In this document: piece by piece, positions 48,533-62,520 of the stretch
Numbering within the stretch: the stretch's first letter is position 1
Layout: each line of letters starts with the position of its first letter
Source: Brachypodius melanocephalos
Taxonomy: Eukaryota; Chordata; Aves; Passeriformes; Pycnonotidae
Reading direction: 5' to 3'
Assembly (NCBI GenBank): GCA_013398615.1
Contig: VZSR01003805.1
Location: forward strand, 1,458,237-1,522,236
DNA: 64,000 nucleotides
Notes under the pieces: generated by a model
Seen by the model: only the letters and a program-made list of their open reading frames with translations
Database searches by the model: none
What the model was told of the DNA's origin: nothing
Program-made: the position numbers and the translations under genes

Positions 48533-48800
48533 TCTTTTTAAATCTAAATCTGCCCTCTTTCAGTGTTATGCCATTCCCCCTTGTTCTGTCACTACATGCC
48601 CTAGTCAAAAGTCCCTCTCCAGATCTCTTGTCCAGCCCTCTACAGCTTCCCTGTAGATACTGGAAGGTGCTGTAAGGTCTCCAAGCCTTCTCTTGTGCAG
48701 ACTGAACAGTCTCAACTCTCTCACCCTGTCTCCATACAAATCCAGCCCTGTGATGATCTTCATGGCCCTTCTGTGGGCTCATTCCAGGAGGTCTAAGGAT

Positions 48801-51220
48801 GGTCATATGAAGGCAGACCAAGGTCCATCTGTCTCAGCAACTTGTTTCCAATTAGGATTGTAGCCCAGTGGCTGAGGGAAAGTTGCAGGAAGAGCTGTCC
48901 ATAGCAGTAGGTTTCTGCCGTGCTTTTCCTTGGAAGCTTCATGAGCTGCAGTTTGTATCTTGATGTTGTATGGCCTCTCATGGTTTTTTTCCTCTCCCTT
49001 AATTTGAGAACATGCTTGTTGAAATCTGATGCCTGGAGATTGTGACAGATTTAACTTTTGACCTGCTTTCCTACTGAGTTGCATTTGATGCACTTCTGTT
49101 CCCCAAACGCGGTTGACTTAAAGGAGAGAGATCAGTATACTGTCACCAAGGGTAGAGCCTATGGTGGCCACATGATAAAAACATCAGCCTTCAAAGGCAA
49201 ATTCCAGTTGTACAAAGAGCTGTATGCAGGAAGACCCTTTCTCTATAGTTTTCATCTCCTCTTCATTCACCAGGGTTTTTCCTAGGCTCAGGAGATCTAA
49301 GTGAGCTTTTTTCGCTTTTAGGATTGGATTTGTAAAGTCAGGAATGCTTCTGATGAAGAATAATGGCACATGACTACCTGAAGGTGTCAGTTTGGTGTTA
49401 TTTACAAAAGCCTTGCACAAAAACCTGAAGCATTTCCTTTGGCCTGTGTGCAATGCATGGCAAACCAGCTTCATATGCAAAAAGGCAATGTCTGTCTGTC
49501 TGTCTGTCTGTCTCCCTTGTATAAAATAGTCCCCAGCAGTTAGTGGCAGTGAGTGGCTGCTTTCTGGCTGGCACAACTGTAAGCATTGTTAATTTCTTTT
49601 CTGCATGGGATTAATCTGCACCATTCATGTAGCCATTCAGCAGTGACCCAAAATAATGTGTGCCGTGATGTGCATGTTGCGTAACATGGGCAGTCTTTCA
49701 GATCTATCGAAAGAGCTGCTTCATCTCTTTGCTGGATTTTTTGGCAGAAGGAAGATGGTGAAACTCTCCTCTCTGCATACCAGATAGGTAGAATCTGTCC
49801 TGCATCACGTTAAGTAGGCCTTATTAATTTATACCTGCTGGGTTTTTTAAAATGAGGATGAAAGTTTGTAGGTGTTCAATTCATAGGAGGTAGAATGGGT
49901 TTCCGTGTTGCCTTATAGGTTGTAGAAATAATAAGCAAGAGATTATGAAATGCCTTCCATTGCAAAATATGGACTAAAACAAGTCAACCTTTATGCAAAT
50001 GTGACAATCCTTGTTTTTCACAAAAGCTTCTTCAGATACGCAGCAAGGTTTTCTGCTTTCACTGAAATCCTTGAGGTTTATCCCATTTCCTCTTGTTACG
50101 TTGGTGGGAGGTACTGAAGTTGTATAAAACAAGCATTCAAAAAGATGTTTTAAAATATAGAGTATCTTCTATGAAAAGATATTAAAGATTAAGTTAATAT
50201 ACGTTATATTTTTACTTAAATCTTAAGGGTGTGACTGAGTTGGATCTTTGAACTTGAAGAGTGGCAATATGAGAGTTTTGTGACTGACTGAGGAGCAGTT
50301 ATAGTTGCATTGTCTTCCATTTACATATAATTCATTTACAAGCCAGAGCTTTGATATTTCAGGTTGGTATAGAAAGGTTGACTTCTGTCATGGTTGAATT
50401 CCAAGTTGTTGTGTGATTTTACTTATAACAGCACTGCTCGGTCTGTTGTTAGAAGCCAGCACAGTAGGAATAAACCAGCAAAGCCAAAGTCATCCTGCAT
50501 GATCGATTTGCTGGTCGCAGTAACATGAGAAATGTAATACGAGAACCAGCCCTGGTGTTCTCAACAGTCACCATCTCCAGGTGTGGAGACCTTGATATAT
50601 ATCCAGCAAGGGAAAAGAAGATGATTATTTTACTTTTGCAGCTAGCCAATTAAGCAGCAGAATGGATGGTTTCCCTAAAGTTTATGTCAGGTTCAGGAAC
50701 TGAACTGTTAACTCCCAGTCCACTGTCCTAACCACAGATGGTTTTTCCTATCATCAATTTTACCAAAATACATAACTCCAGAATACATGAATTTTAGGCT
50801 GTTGCAATAATGCCTCATTTTTATAGTTATCACTGTTCCTAATGAATTTGCTGTAACTTATTTTGATGGGCTTTCAGTGTGCTGGCTAGGATTCCAGGAC
50901 ACTTATTGTTTGTACTTCATAAAAACACCATGCTGTCTTTCAACAGAAAGGTTTTTCTTTTAACAATCCTTTTAAGTACATTTCATGAAATAACAAATAC
51001 AGCTATTTAAACACAGCATTGAATAGCTTCTGCCAAGTTTCAGTGAATATTTTTTTAATTTAAATTAGGTATGGAAAAGATTTCCTGATCCAAGCATTTG
51101 TTCTCTTACTATTCCAGGCAACCTCCTCCTGCTATGCCATTTGCAAAGTGATCAAAATCCTGTTAAGTTCATTGTCTTCACTGCTGCCATTAAAATTATG
51201 TTCCAAAACCTCTATGCAGT
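48801..51220 (+). other. CRADD intron 2, no gene seen
   Basis: Intronic DNA with a short (TGTC)n run at 49489-49513 and no other identified feature. Confidence 0.5.
49489..49513 (+). repeat. (TGTC)n microsatellite
   Basis: About six uninterrupted copies of TGTC. Confidence 0.95.
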
Positions 51221-51610
51221 CAGGCTAGAAGCTTTCTTCTAACTTCAGACCGAATTTCATTGTGGCCTGTTTATATCCACTTGTTCTTAAGTTAACACTG
51301 TTGTTTTGCTTAAATAGCTCTTTTATTGCCTCTGCAAAATATTTATGGAAAGAAACCTTGTAGCTCTCTTAGAAGGCTACCTCTTCCAAGGTTAACCAAG
51401 GGTCCTCTTCTTGTCTAGGAAAGGCTTATCTGTTCTTTTGACCCCCCATAAACTTGCTCTGCACCAGTTTGAGACCAGTTTCCTTTAATATGGGTAACGA
51501 AAACTTTGTTCAGTGCTCCAGGTGAGCACTTGACTTGTACAGCCAGAGCACTGCAGTGACCTTTGACTAGCAGAAGCACATCTGATACACTTCAGCAGTG
51601 TCTTTGTCTC
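51220..51610 (-). mobile_element. Probable ancient CR1/L3-like LINE fragment, minus orientation
   Basis: Degraded sequence keeps the order of motifs of old amniote CR1-type elements in reverse: CTTAAATAGCTCTTTTATTGCC, a stretch resembling 'subject to aging' CR1 3' regions around 51,340-51,480, and CCAGGTGAGCACTTG near 51,520. Divergence is high and no terminal octamer was identified, so the limits and subfamily are uncertain. Confidence 0.5.
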
Positions 51611-52950
51611 TTATGATTATATCAGGGTGATATAATGACATATAAAATATATATGATTTATCTGTTTGATTTTATGAGTTTCTCTTTGATATTTCCAGCT
51701 TACGAGTTTCCAGTTTATAGCATAAATTTGGCTTTCAGTCTTTCTGTTTGTGGTCTTGCTTTTTCAGTTGTAGTTCTGCAGCAATGCTTCAAGACCTCAG
51801 ATAGTTCTTCCTATTTGAAACCTCCTCAGGCCAGATGAATATTTAATAAACTATTTTCTTTTAGTTTATCAAACTTGCCCCTTTGAAATCCTGAACTTTT
51901 ATTACAAGCATTTTGATTATCTCTCTGTTTAGTGTAAACAAAGCCAAATAATGGTCTCACAACTCACTATTTTCTTAATCCAGTTGTTTTACAGAAACTT
52001 TGCTACTCCCAAAATCAACCATAAGAATACCCACCATCCTCCTTGTTTAACTGTTTTTAGTAAAGAACATGGGATCTCACATCCAGAAATAGCTGGGCCC
52101 TTGCTGCTAGATTGATTTGTTTTGCTATTTCTAACTCATAATTTAAAATCTTGTTTTCTACTATGAATTGTATCTTTTGAGTGTCAGGTAAAAATTTCTT
52201 TGGAGGAAAAGAGGAAGAGATCTCTCTCCAAGGAACTGAAAATCTACCGCACAGTGTCTTTATCATAAAAGGTTTTTATATTATTCATGTTATTTCATCT
52301 CATCCTATTGCCATTATTCATGTTCAGTTCTTGTCCACCATTTTTATTTCTTTTTTCACCTTTGCCCAACATAGTTGTGCTCCAATCCTAATTGCATTTT
52401 CTGTTATTCCTGCAATATATTGCTTCACATTTAGCATCAGCAATTGAAATTCCATTTTTTCTTGTCTAGTCTATGACCTAAGTATTAGTACACAATCAAT
52501 TCACTTGTTTCTCACTAACCACATCCATTTCCTGTACTGGCTTAGGCGTAATCCTGTGTTTCCTCTCAGTTACTGCCCTCTATAGTGTTGAATCTGTTTA
52601 CTTTCTCATTTTTTAACTCACTGCCATTCCTTTGCCCACTGCCATATCTTTTAAGTGCAATATTGTTCAAAAACCTAACTCCAAATTCCATATCCATTTG
52701 ATATGGCATTCTTGTTTGCCAATCCAGTTAGATGACAAGTTTTCAGCTGTTGAGGACAGCCTCCCATCGTGTGTACCTCCTTCCTTAAGTACAAATCTGA
52801 CTCCTTTGTCTTCCATCTTTTCAGTGGAGTCAGTGGAGCATCCTGCTTGCTCATGTTCTTTTTTCCCCTTTAGCATTTTCCTCATAATCCCTTTCCCTCC
52901 ACTGCTCATTCTTTTCCTACATGATTACCTTTATTTAGGAGATTTTTAAT
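51611..52950 (+). other. CRADD intron 2, no gene seen
   Basis: Intronic DNA without recognised features. Confidence 0.5.
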
Positions 52951-52952
52951 AC

Positions 52953-53985
52953 AATCATGGAATCATTTAGGTTAGAAAAGACCCTTGAGACCCAAGTCCA
53001 ACAATTAACCCAGCGCCATCACATTCACCACTAAACCATGTCCCTAAGCACTGCATCTACATGTTTTTTGAGTGCTTCCTGGGATGCTGATTCCACCATT
53101 TCCCTGAGTAGCCTGTTCTGATGCTTGCCACCTCTTTCAGTGAAGAAATTTTTCCTGATATCCAATCCAAACTTCCACTGGTTCAACATGAGGCTGTTTT
53201 GTCTCATTCTTGTTACTTGGGAGAAGTGATTGACCCACACCTGTCTACAACGTCTTTTCAGGCAATTGTGGAGAGTGATAAGTTCCCCTCTAAGCCTCTT
53301 TTGCTCTGGGCTAAACAACTGCAGTTCCCTTAGCTGATCCTCATAAGACTTGTGACCTTTAACCTTCATTGCCCTTTTCTGGACACTCCAGCACCTCAAT
53401 GTCTGTCCTATAGTGAGAGGCTCAGAACTGGACACAGTATTTGAGGTGTGGCCTCACAAGTGCTGAGTACAAGAGGGACAGTCACTGCCCTGCTCCTGCT
53501 GGCCACACTGTTGCTGACACAGGCCAGAGTGCCCTTGGCCTTCCTGGCCACCAGGGCACAGCTGGCTCATGTTCACCTGCTGTCAGCCAGCACCCCCAGA
53601 TCATTTCCTTCTGAGCAGCTTCCCAGCAACTCTTCCCCCAGCCTTAGTGCTGGATGGAGTTGTTGTAACCCAAGTGCAGCCTTGGCCCATTGATCCAGCC
53701 TGTCCAGGTCCCTCAGCAGAGACTTCCTACCCTCAAGCAGATCAAGGCTCCTGTCCAACTTGGTGTTTGCAAACTTACCGAGGATGCACTGTTCAGATGA
53801 AGTTCTAGGTGGGCTTTGGCACTTCTAATTTTCTTCCTGAATAACCTCATGGCATCCTTGTAATCCTCCTTAGTTGCTTACCCCTTCTTCCAAAGGTCAT
53901 AAACTCCCCTTTTTTTTTTCCTGAGTTCCAGCCAAAACTTTCTTCAGCCAGGCCAGTCTTCTTCCCTGCCAGCCAGTTGCTGAAA
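52953..53985 (-). mobile_element. CR1 LINE fragment, minus orientation, about 1 kb
   Basis: Begins with the reversed CR1 3' end (AATCATGGAATCATTTAGG) and continues through recognisable blocks: TGAAGAAATTTTTCCTGATATC, CTCAGAACTGGACACAGTATT, GCCTTGGCCCATTGATCCAGCC and CTTCTTCCAAAGGTCATAAACTC. The minus-strand translation of 53031-53435 stays open for 134 codons and shows the usual CR1 3'-region pattern (for example NFFTERGGKHQNRL). It is a 5'-truncated relic, not a host gene. Confidence 0.93.
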
Positions 53986-56900
53986 TGCTTAATAGAAAGG
54001 TTTAACACTAGGGAGTTGCACACAGCATAGTAAAAGTTGATAAATTTAATATTGCTTGCTATTGTATTAAAAGAACGTCTGACTACAATGCATACCAAAA
54101 AACCCCAGCATAGCAGCACTGGAAAGCATTTTAATATTTGACTGCATGCATTAACAAGCTGCAATTTCTAGGAATATTTTCCTGAAAAATGAAGATACTT
54201 CTGTAAATTGACTTTTACTGGCTGAAGCTTTCAAAAAGTCTAAGTAAGAGATGAAAGCAGCATATTTCTGTAATATGATTCATTCTAATACAATAAATTC
54301 TCATTGGGCATTTGAGCCTGAAAGTGAAGGAAATGTTCAGAATTATTTCTTAACATCCATGCAAATATTTTACTGTAAGTGGGAAATTATTAAAAGCTGT
54401 TTGTTGATAGAGTAACAGTCAGAGCTTTTAATTTTTATTCTTTCTCAAGACTGAGGAATTTTTTTTCTATATAACAGGAAAGTTTAAAGCTTTTGAATTA
54501 TTAGTGGATGATCCTCCCTCCCCAGAAAAAGCCACATTAAAAATGTATTAAATATAGAATATTGATGAACTATTTCAGTCTGATAGTTGAATAAGAGACC
54601 AAAATCTCTGTTACAATTGCAGGTGTTTCCTGCAGCTGAGTATGAAATTAAGTAATTTTTTATTAAGTTACAGTTGCTATTTGTTGAGCTTTTGCTGTTC
54701 CTAGTTTTCTTTCTTAGTTACTCTTACTGTTTTCCAGGAATTCTGTGACTAAGAAATGTTCTACTTAGAATTTGAAAACATAAAGCCATCAATTCATTGA
54801 GTTTGGTTTTAAGCATGGAAAGCAGTGAAAGAGAGATTTCTGATTTTTTACTCTATGTGTTATCTTTTAAACTGTTTAATATGGTTTAATTGCACTTCAT
54901 GGAATTATCCACAAACAGTAATTGCAGATGTGTTCTTACTACATTAAACAAACACTTACCTCTGAAAGAGAGTGGTTTTAGTAACAAAACAAAAAGAAGG
55001 GAAGGATAAGTATACAATTAAAATTGATTTTTTAAAGATACAGAAATTATGTAATAGCTTGTTGCCATTCACTGTTCTTCTGTTAAACATACTGGCTTTT
55101 TATTCTCACTGGCTTCTATGAAAGTAGGAGGTTCCTTCTTTCCTATAATTTTTCTAATTACTTTCTGCATTAAACAAGTCAGCCTTTCTTTCATTTTATA
55201 CTTTCACTTTTCCAGATGTTTCCTTAGAAGTATTCTATTTTTAGTCCTTTTCTGCATTTTTCATATTCTCTCCACCCTCATTCTTTTTTTCTCAGGCCCT
55301 AAGTCCAGTGGTGCTCAGTCTTCAGAGGAAACCATGGCAGTATTTTCCTTAAGCTTGCACTTCCCTATCCTGTTCTTTGTGAGGAAGTCAATCCCTCTGT
55401 CAGTCACTTCAGGTTGCAAGTAGATATTTTTTATTATTGCCTACTATTTTACAAATTATTTTAAATGAAAAAGGGGGAGAAAAGGGAAGGAAATACTAGA
55501 CTAGTCAATGTGAAACACAAGAAAATATCACATCAGCAGAATTCAAGGTTGTTTTTAGGAATTGAATTTCACTTGCTCTGTTATCTCAGAATGTGTCTCT
55601 CAGCTGCTAAACCTATCTTGTTGAGTCTTAATACCCAGTGTAGCTTTCCTTCCCTTTTCATGATCACAACAATAACTCCTAGGAAAAGCTGAAATAAGTA
55701 GCCAATGAAATTAAATCCAGTTTAAGGTAAAAAGTCTGGTTCTCACATGATGTAAAACGATATAGTTCTGCTAATCCTTCTTGGGATTACAATACTTTCT
55801 GCCATCTGAGAGAAGTGAATAATGTCTTTGGTGGAAGACTCTGAGTTCAGCTTAATTGAGTGGTCAATCAGAAGTAGAAGTGCACTCCCAGTAGTCAGCC
55901 AGTGTAGAGCAACAAGTACTTCATTTATTATAGTCCAGGTTTATTTTATGAGTGAGAATTATTGATGTGTGCAAAGAGGGTTTTTTTCCAATAATATCTA
56001 AGGGGAAAGTAGGTCCAAACCAGATAAGAGCTGCTAGTGAAATCGGCCCTTCCATGTCTTCGCAGAGGATTGATTGTTTCCCTCTGCATCAGACCTGGGT
56101 CTTGGCAGCTTGTCCAGCATGCACAGGCCACAGCTGTCAGCCTGCATCTTGCCTCCCTGAAACAGCCTTCAAAAAACTAAGACTTGCTGCTTTCCAAAGC
56201 AATACCTTCCTACTCCTTTTCCTGGCATGTATTCCGGGACACATTTCACACTTCTTCTATTCAAGGCCCAATATCATAGGATATACTAACTGTGTGCTTT
56301 TAGCCAAGCACGTTGTAAGAAAGCAGTACATAATGCCTGCATTTCTGCAGAATACCTTCAGAACCAGACACAAGATCTACAACCCATTTGATGATTCAAT
56401 GCTTGTTCTTTTAGACTGATGGGCCAGAAAATTGATCTTTCTGCTGCTTTGCTTTTCTGTTTCCTCACTTGGATTTTCCTGGGTCGAAGCTGTTAGTTTT
56501 CTCCAGTGGTATTTCTTTAGTGGATTCTAATGATACAGACAATATTCTTTTCAATAGCTGGGGTTTACTTTATGTCAACAACAGTAAATCAAATTATAGT
56601 CTCAATGCTGAGAAAATGACATTGCTGACAATATGCATGCCTTTGCTTGTCATGGTGGTGCTTGTGGTTTTGTGTAGAGACTGACTTGGGTCAACCCTGT
56701 CGTAGTTACAGGTAACAGCGGCAACCTCCATTTCCTCATGCATTATAACAGATAACTTGAGTGGAGCCTTGTATTTGCAAGGCCTTTTTTTCTTACAAAC
56801 CTGCAATTTTCTGCCTGTTGAGGAACAACTGAGTTGGACTTTTACTGCAGTCTTACTTATAAGGGAGAAACCAGTTCCGAACCAGCTTTTTTCTTCAGGT

Positions 56901-59900
56901 TTCCTTTGAAAACTGGACTTCTAATATTTGACTTTAATTATTTAAACCTTTAAGGGTTTTCTCACCATGATTCTGTTGGGCAGAAGTCTCTGGCTCACTG
57001 AAATGTGTAAAAATAGCAAGAAAAAAACCCACCAAAACTCAAGATCCTTCTAGAGAAATTCTCTGCTTGTGCTGCTGAAGTCAGGCAGGTGTGGTAAATG
57101 CCTATGCTGTCTTGGAAAGCAGTTTTTCATCTGAATGATTTATTGGTAGATAATTGAAATTATGAAAGAAGAGTATATGCCCTGATGATGAAATGTTTTA
57201 AATGTCATGCAATCTGCACAGCATCTTTCTTGAAAGGAAGGACATGCTGAATCCTTGAAGCTGTACCACTCCAAAAGTGCCTCATGCAGGACTCAGTGCT
57301 GGCTGTGGTTAGCACAGCCCTGCTGGACTCACACATGCATCAGGAGAAGGCAGCAAATTGCCACCCTTATGATGTCCCTGCTTTTGCTGGCATATTCTAG
57401 ACTGTCTCATGCCTGTCATCCTCTTCTCCCTCTGAAGCATCCTTTTTCTTGGAACAAACCACAGCTTTTTCTCCTATTCAGCTGTGCTGACCACAGAAGG
57501 AGGTAAGATAAACCATCCAAAATCTTGTAACCCAGATATGCCCTGTGATTTTTCATGTTACCTATCCTCTAAATGGCCACCAGCACCCCAGAATGTGCCA
57601 ACAAGTTCATCTGCCAGTCACTTCAGCTAGTGGGCCTGTAGGGAAGAGGGATCACTTTCCTGCACATGAGAGGCTGACTTAAAGCTCTATAATGAAGTTC
57701 ATGTTGCATCCAAAAAAAAAAAAAAAAAAGGGAGGGAATGAGAAACTGCCTTCCTCCTCTATAGTCTTTGCCTTGTATGTAGTACAAATTCATTAATTTA
57801 GCAGAATGGTAAATCTGACCTCAGGACTGTGGTGATTTCTACTGGATGGTGAGGCCTGTGCTAGATCCTGATCAGCAGGGTCTCCTTCCTCTTGGTGATG
57901 CAGTGTATCCCCAAACCCACCCAGGTACCCAGCATGGAGCATAGAGAACATATGTATGTGTTACATTGTTGGCCTAGAGAGCAAGACAACGATGTCATGT
58001 GTATGCATATGTTTCAGTGCCTTCCTTAGAGAACTCTCCCCATTTCCCACCCGATATCACATTCTTTGTGATTTCCCTCATTAAAACCTCAAGCTATTCA
58101 TGCTTCCACTCTCTGGTTTCCAAACCCTCAGTCCCTTCTATTAGACCTGAGGCTAAGGCCTCTGCCCTCACCTATCATCCTTTCTGGTGACTCCCAAAAG
58201 CATCCATTTCACTTTCCAGCATACACATATGCAGTCCAGTGGATCTTTTTACTGTTCCTTTCTTTGCTTTCTGGAATGAGCTGTTTTCCTCATCAGTATT
58301 TTGTATATGCTTAGGGCCGTTTCCAGGCTTCAGGAGGAAACTAGCACCTGGATTATCTCAGTAATTGAAGCAGTATGCAAAAGAAAATTGTTTCTTGTCC
58401 CCTGAATGAGGAATAGCCACTCTTCTCAAAAAAACCCCAAACAACTTCCCAAAGCTTCCTTGTGCACAATAAAAAATGAACTTTCCTGTTTTTTGCTTAG
58501 ATGGAAGGCAGGCCTGGATGGTTGAGGAAAAATGTGGTCACAATCCTACCTAATCCTTTCCAGCTCTTTTGAAGGAAGATCTTTGTCTACTTTTTTCTCT
58601 CTCCTGCTGTTGCTGTGCCTACCACTCAGTGTCTCACCTGGACTCAACTTTGCTTTGCAGCTTTTCCCTCTGAATCTTCCTCCTCTCACATACCAGCTGC
58701 CTACCTCTCATCCAAGCAGCTTTTCACACCATATAATGTTTTGCTGTTCTCCTTTCCCAGGGATGCAGCTCAGTGGCTTGCCAAGCCAGGACACACCTCT
58801 GTCTGTTGGGGAATGTGGAATATACTGGGGTGGGGTTGGGGAAGGTTGTGCCTCGTGTGCTTCAGAGAGCAGAGCGAAGGGAGCACCTGGGAAGAGGTGG
58901 CTAGGGCAGGGCTGGGGGAGTTGGAGTCTTCAGCTGTTTGGGGAAGATCAAGGAGGAGGGCAAACACAGCAAGGAGCATTGTGGGAATAGTGGCCAGTCA
59001 GTACCAGTCTTCAGCTGTGGGGGCTGCCAGCCTGCCCTCCTCTAGCTGTGCTCAGATCTGGGTGCCTGCTCCTGCTACTCCTGGTAACAGGAGTCCCTGC
59101 TAGCTGCCCTCCCCATGGTTTTCCTTGCCAGAGCAACCTCTTCCTCTTGGGGCAGCCTGCAGTTCCCATCTCTCCCTTCCTTGTTTCTCCTGGAGTCAGC
59201 AGTTCTCCATCTGGCTGGGGAAGGCAGGATAGGACATAAGGAATGTATCCCAGGATTGCACAGGGGAAAAGATGTTGAAGAACTGCTGCTGTAGCTCTCA
59301 TTATTGAGGGTGGTGTGACGGTGAGCTCCTTGTGACTTGGTGGCGTGTGTGTCTGGGACCTCTGCCAGAACATCCATTTGGAGTGAGCTTTGCGTGGTGG
59401 AGTGATACAAATAGCAGAGGAGCTCACAAAAACCAGGCACTGCCAGCTGTATTTGCTGCTTTGCGTTTTATTTGTATTAGACAGCATGTTAGGATTTTAA
59501 AGTGGCTTGAAGTAATTTTTTTTCTGTAGTAAATCAGAGCTTCTTAAATCCAGTATTAGTAAAAAAATCCTTGAAACTTAGGTGAAGTTTATGAGGCTCG
59601 AGAGACTAGAGCAGGCAGCTTAAATGTTCAGAGCATATCCCCATTCCTGAGATTCATTTGCTCATTTCAATAGAATCTGTTTATCAAGGCCAAAATACAG
59701 AATTTCTCTTTTTATCAGAACTACAGTTTGCTTTTACCAAAACATAGGGGGAATTGGAGGCCTTTTGTGGCCCTTTGTTGTTTATGGAAGATGAGGAAGG
59801 CTGATCCGTCCTTTCTTTAGAAAATTTATCAAAAGGTATTTGATAAGGAACATGAGCTGAATTTTTTAATTTTTGTGTTAAAATAATCTTGGGGCTGCCT

Positions 59901-61345
59901 TACTTTCTGTTTGTGTGACAGAGAGAAAAAAAGCAAGGGAGGAAAACATTTCCCCATATTTCTTTTATTCAATATAATAATAGAAAAGAGTTCTCCAAGA
60001 TAATAATAAAAAATAACTCTCAGTGTTGTTAAGTTGTATTTGTTCACCAGCCTACTAGAAAGTGATATTTTCTGAGCAACATAAAAACACACAGGTCTCA
60101 GGTACTTCTGTCAGAGTTACGAGAAAAGCAACCTGAACACCCAAAACAACCCAACAAACCCAAAACATTTAACTCTTCAAACTACACTGCAGCCAGGGTG
60201 GGAATCTCTTGCAACACTACTTATTCTAAAATTTTCTACCCCCAAATTGCAACTTTATTTTCCCTCCAAAATATCTAAATTGAGGACAAGTTGCCAAGCT
60301 ATTTTATTAGTGTGCAACGGTGAAACTGGTTAGATATCTCCTGACCTTCCCTCAGTCCTCTTGACCTTAAAGCACAATGGAGGTTAGAGTACCTTATATT
60401 TGTGGTACCCTGGTGCCCAGCTTTCAGCTAAGATGTTCCTATAATGAAGAAAACAGCTTGTACTTCCATTATGGTGTGTTGTGTGTGTCATACATGTCCA
60501 GCCTGTTCTATCTGTCATATGACTGTGGTGCACAGCAGTGGGTATCTCAGGATGATGTGCATTGGAAAGAACATATACGTGTATTTGAGAGTGACCTCAG
60601 TTTTCTGGTAGCAAAGCTTTTGGGCTTATCTGGACATGTCTAGGAACCATAGTGTCTTTTTCTAATGTCCGTGTTTAGGAGTTTGAAATGAAAATAATTT
60701 CCTAAGAGCTTTATGAGTGTAGACCCAACTGATTGTGAATTGGTATCTGTGGCATAGAAACTCTGTAAGTAAATAAGATGTAACTTTAAGGGCTAGTGGG
60801 TGTATCTTAGTAGGGATGACCAGTGAAAAGGTAGCCAGGGATATGGCTGCATTTATGTTAGTCTGGCTTGTTTGGCTGATTCTGTTGCTCTAAATTTTAC
60901 CCATCTGCTGAACAGAATTCAAGGGGCTTCCTTGTATGGTACTCTAACCCTTGTTCAATATTCTTAATCACAAGCCTAACTTCAAGCATATGGATAGTTC
61001 CACTTATCACAGGTGTTGACAAAGCCATTTCCATGAGTCCATTTGCTGACTTCTCTAAATAGAACCAGTTGTATTTTCTCCTAGCATAAGAAATTAATCC
61101 TGTATTATTTTCTTCTTCCTGTTTTTTTCGCCCTGAAAACACATTATGCTCTTTCAGACTGGAAGGATTTAATTCTTCTTAACAGAGTGGGTGAGTTATG
61201 GTAAAAGGAAATATTTACCAAAATGGCCAAGAAAGCAATTCTACAGATCATGAAAGTTTCAAAAGACAGTTTGCAGTGTGAGGCAAGTGATTGCTCAGAG
61301 TGGCAAAATTATATCTCTAATGAAAAGAATTTCTATTTTCACATG
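53986..61345 (+). other. CRADD intron 2, no gene seen
   Basis: About 7.4 kb of intron. An 18-A run lies at 57712-57729. Around 58,530-59,400 the base composition is more GC-rich with long open frames on both strands, but no domain, splice pattern or CpG enrichment supports a gene. Confidence 0.5.
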
Positions 61346-61347
61346 CA

Positions 61348-62520
61348 TAGTCACAACATCACGGAATGGTTGAGGGTGACAATGACCTGTGGACATAATC
61401 TAATCCAACACCTCCTGCTGAGATCATAGATGGAACATGTTGCTCAGTACACTGTAAACCATCAGACTGAGCATCTCCAAGGGTGGAGACTCCACAACCT
61501 CTCTGAGCAGTCTGGTGTTCAATCACTCTCTTGGTGAGAAGTTTTCTTGTGTTTAAAGTGAGCTTCCTTTATTTGAATTTCTGCCCATTGCTTGTTCTCC
61601 TGTCACTGGACACCACTGAAAAGAAGCTGGCTCCATCTTTTTTGCTTGCCCCCATCAGGAATGGGTAGGATGAATAGGATGCCCTTGAGCTTCTCCAGGC
61701 TGAGCACTGCCCACTCTCTGAGCCTCTCTTCATTTGTCAGATGCTCCAAGCCCTCTCAATCTTCCTGGTCCTTTGGCTGCCTCAGTCCACAATGCCTACG
61801 TCTCTTTTTTGGGGAGAGGATCTCAGCACTGGACCAGCCCTGCAGCTGTGTCTCACCAGGATTGAGGAGAGGGGACGGATCACCTCCCTTGACCTCCTGG
61901 TGACGCTCTGCTTAATGCAACACTGGACACTGTTGGCTTGCTTTCCTGCAGGGATGCATTGTTGGCTCATAGCTTGTCTGTGATGTCCAGGTCCTTCTTT
62001 AGGGAGCTGCTTCCCAGCCTGTAGTGGTGTTTGGAATTATTCCTGCCCAGAATATGGCATTTAATTTTGTTGAGCTGCACAAGATTTCTGTTGGCCAAGT
62101 TCTTCAGCCTTTCTAGAAACTGCTGGATGGCAGCAAGGTGCTCTAGTGCATCAGACACTGCTTCCACTTTTGTATCATCTGTGGACTTGCTGAGGGTATC
62201 CACTATCCCAGCATCCACATCACTGACGAAGAGGCTAAATTGTCTTGGCTCCAGGATCTTCTGCTGGGGTCCTGCAGCTGTGTCTTGCTGGACTTGGTGC
62301 CACTAACCACAACCCTTAAAGCTCAACAGGTTGTTTTGCAGTCAGTTTGCCTCCCTGTCCACTTGCCTGGACCAAACCAATCACTGGTCTGCTAGGTTGG
62401 TGTGAGAGGCAGTGTCAAAGGCATCACTGAAGCTGAGATAAACAACATCCCCTGTTCTCCCCTTGCCACCCAGCAGTCATCTCCTTTGAGAAGGCTGTCA
62501 ACTTGAGTTACCAGGTTGTC
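61348..62520 (-). mobile_element. CR1 LINE fragment, minus orientation, about 1.2 kb
   Basis: A diverged CR1 in reverse. The minus-strand translation at 61967-62218 still shows the end of the reverse-transcriptase ORF: DDTK, then LGRNNSKHHYRLG and KKDLDITDKL, the familiar CR1 pattern. Further blocks include CTCCAGGCTGAGCACTGCCC and GATGTCCAGGTCCTTC. The 3' terminal octamers are degraded. Inactive. Confidence 0.88.

Larger units (their letters stand above)
47861..48800 (-). mobile_element. CR1 LINE 3' fragment, minus orientation, split by a solo LTR
   Basis: Left part 47861-47940 carries the CR1 3' end in reverse (two octamer copies, TCACAGAA and TCATAGAA, then GGGTTGGAAGGGACCTTAAAG). It resumes after the LTR at about 48,347 with ACTAGACCAAGTTGTTCAGAGCCCC, CCTTGAACACCTCCAGG and CCATTCCCCCTTGTTCTGTCAC, and ends near 48,800. 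About 35 extra bases near 48,500-48,540, including a palindrome, are not in the CR1 pattern I know. 5'-truncated and inactive. Confidence 0.92.

Noticed and set aside
53031..53435. 134-codon minus-strand frame resembling a real protein
   Set aside because: It is the well-known 3' region of a CR1 retrotransposon, truncated and inactive, not a host gene.
55952..56419. 155-codon frame in CRADD intron 2
   Set aside because: No domain or gene structure; its composition follows the surrounding intron.
58532..59487. Overlapping long frames on both strands in a GC-richer block
   Set aside because: Overlap in several frames without a favoured one, no splice pattern and no CpG enrichment.
61967..62218. 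Minus-strand frame with similarity to a polymerase tail
   Set aside because: Remnant of the CR1 reverse-transcriptase ORF with degraded surroundings.
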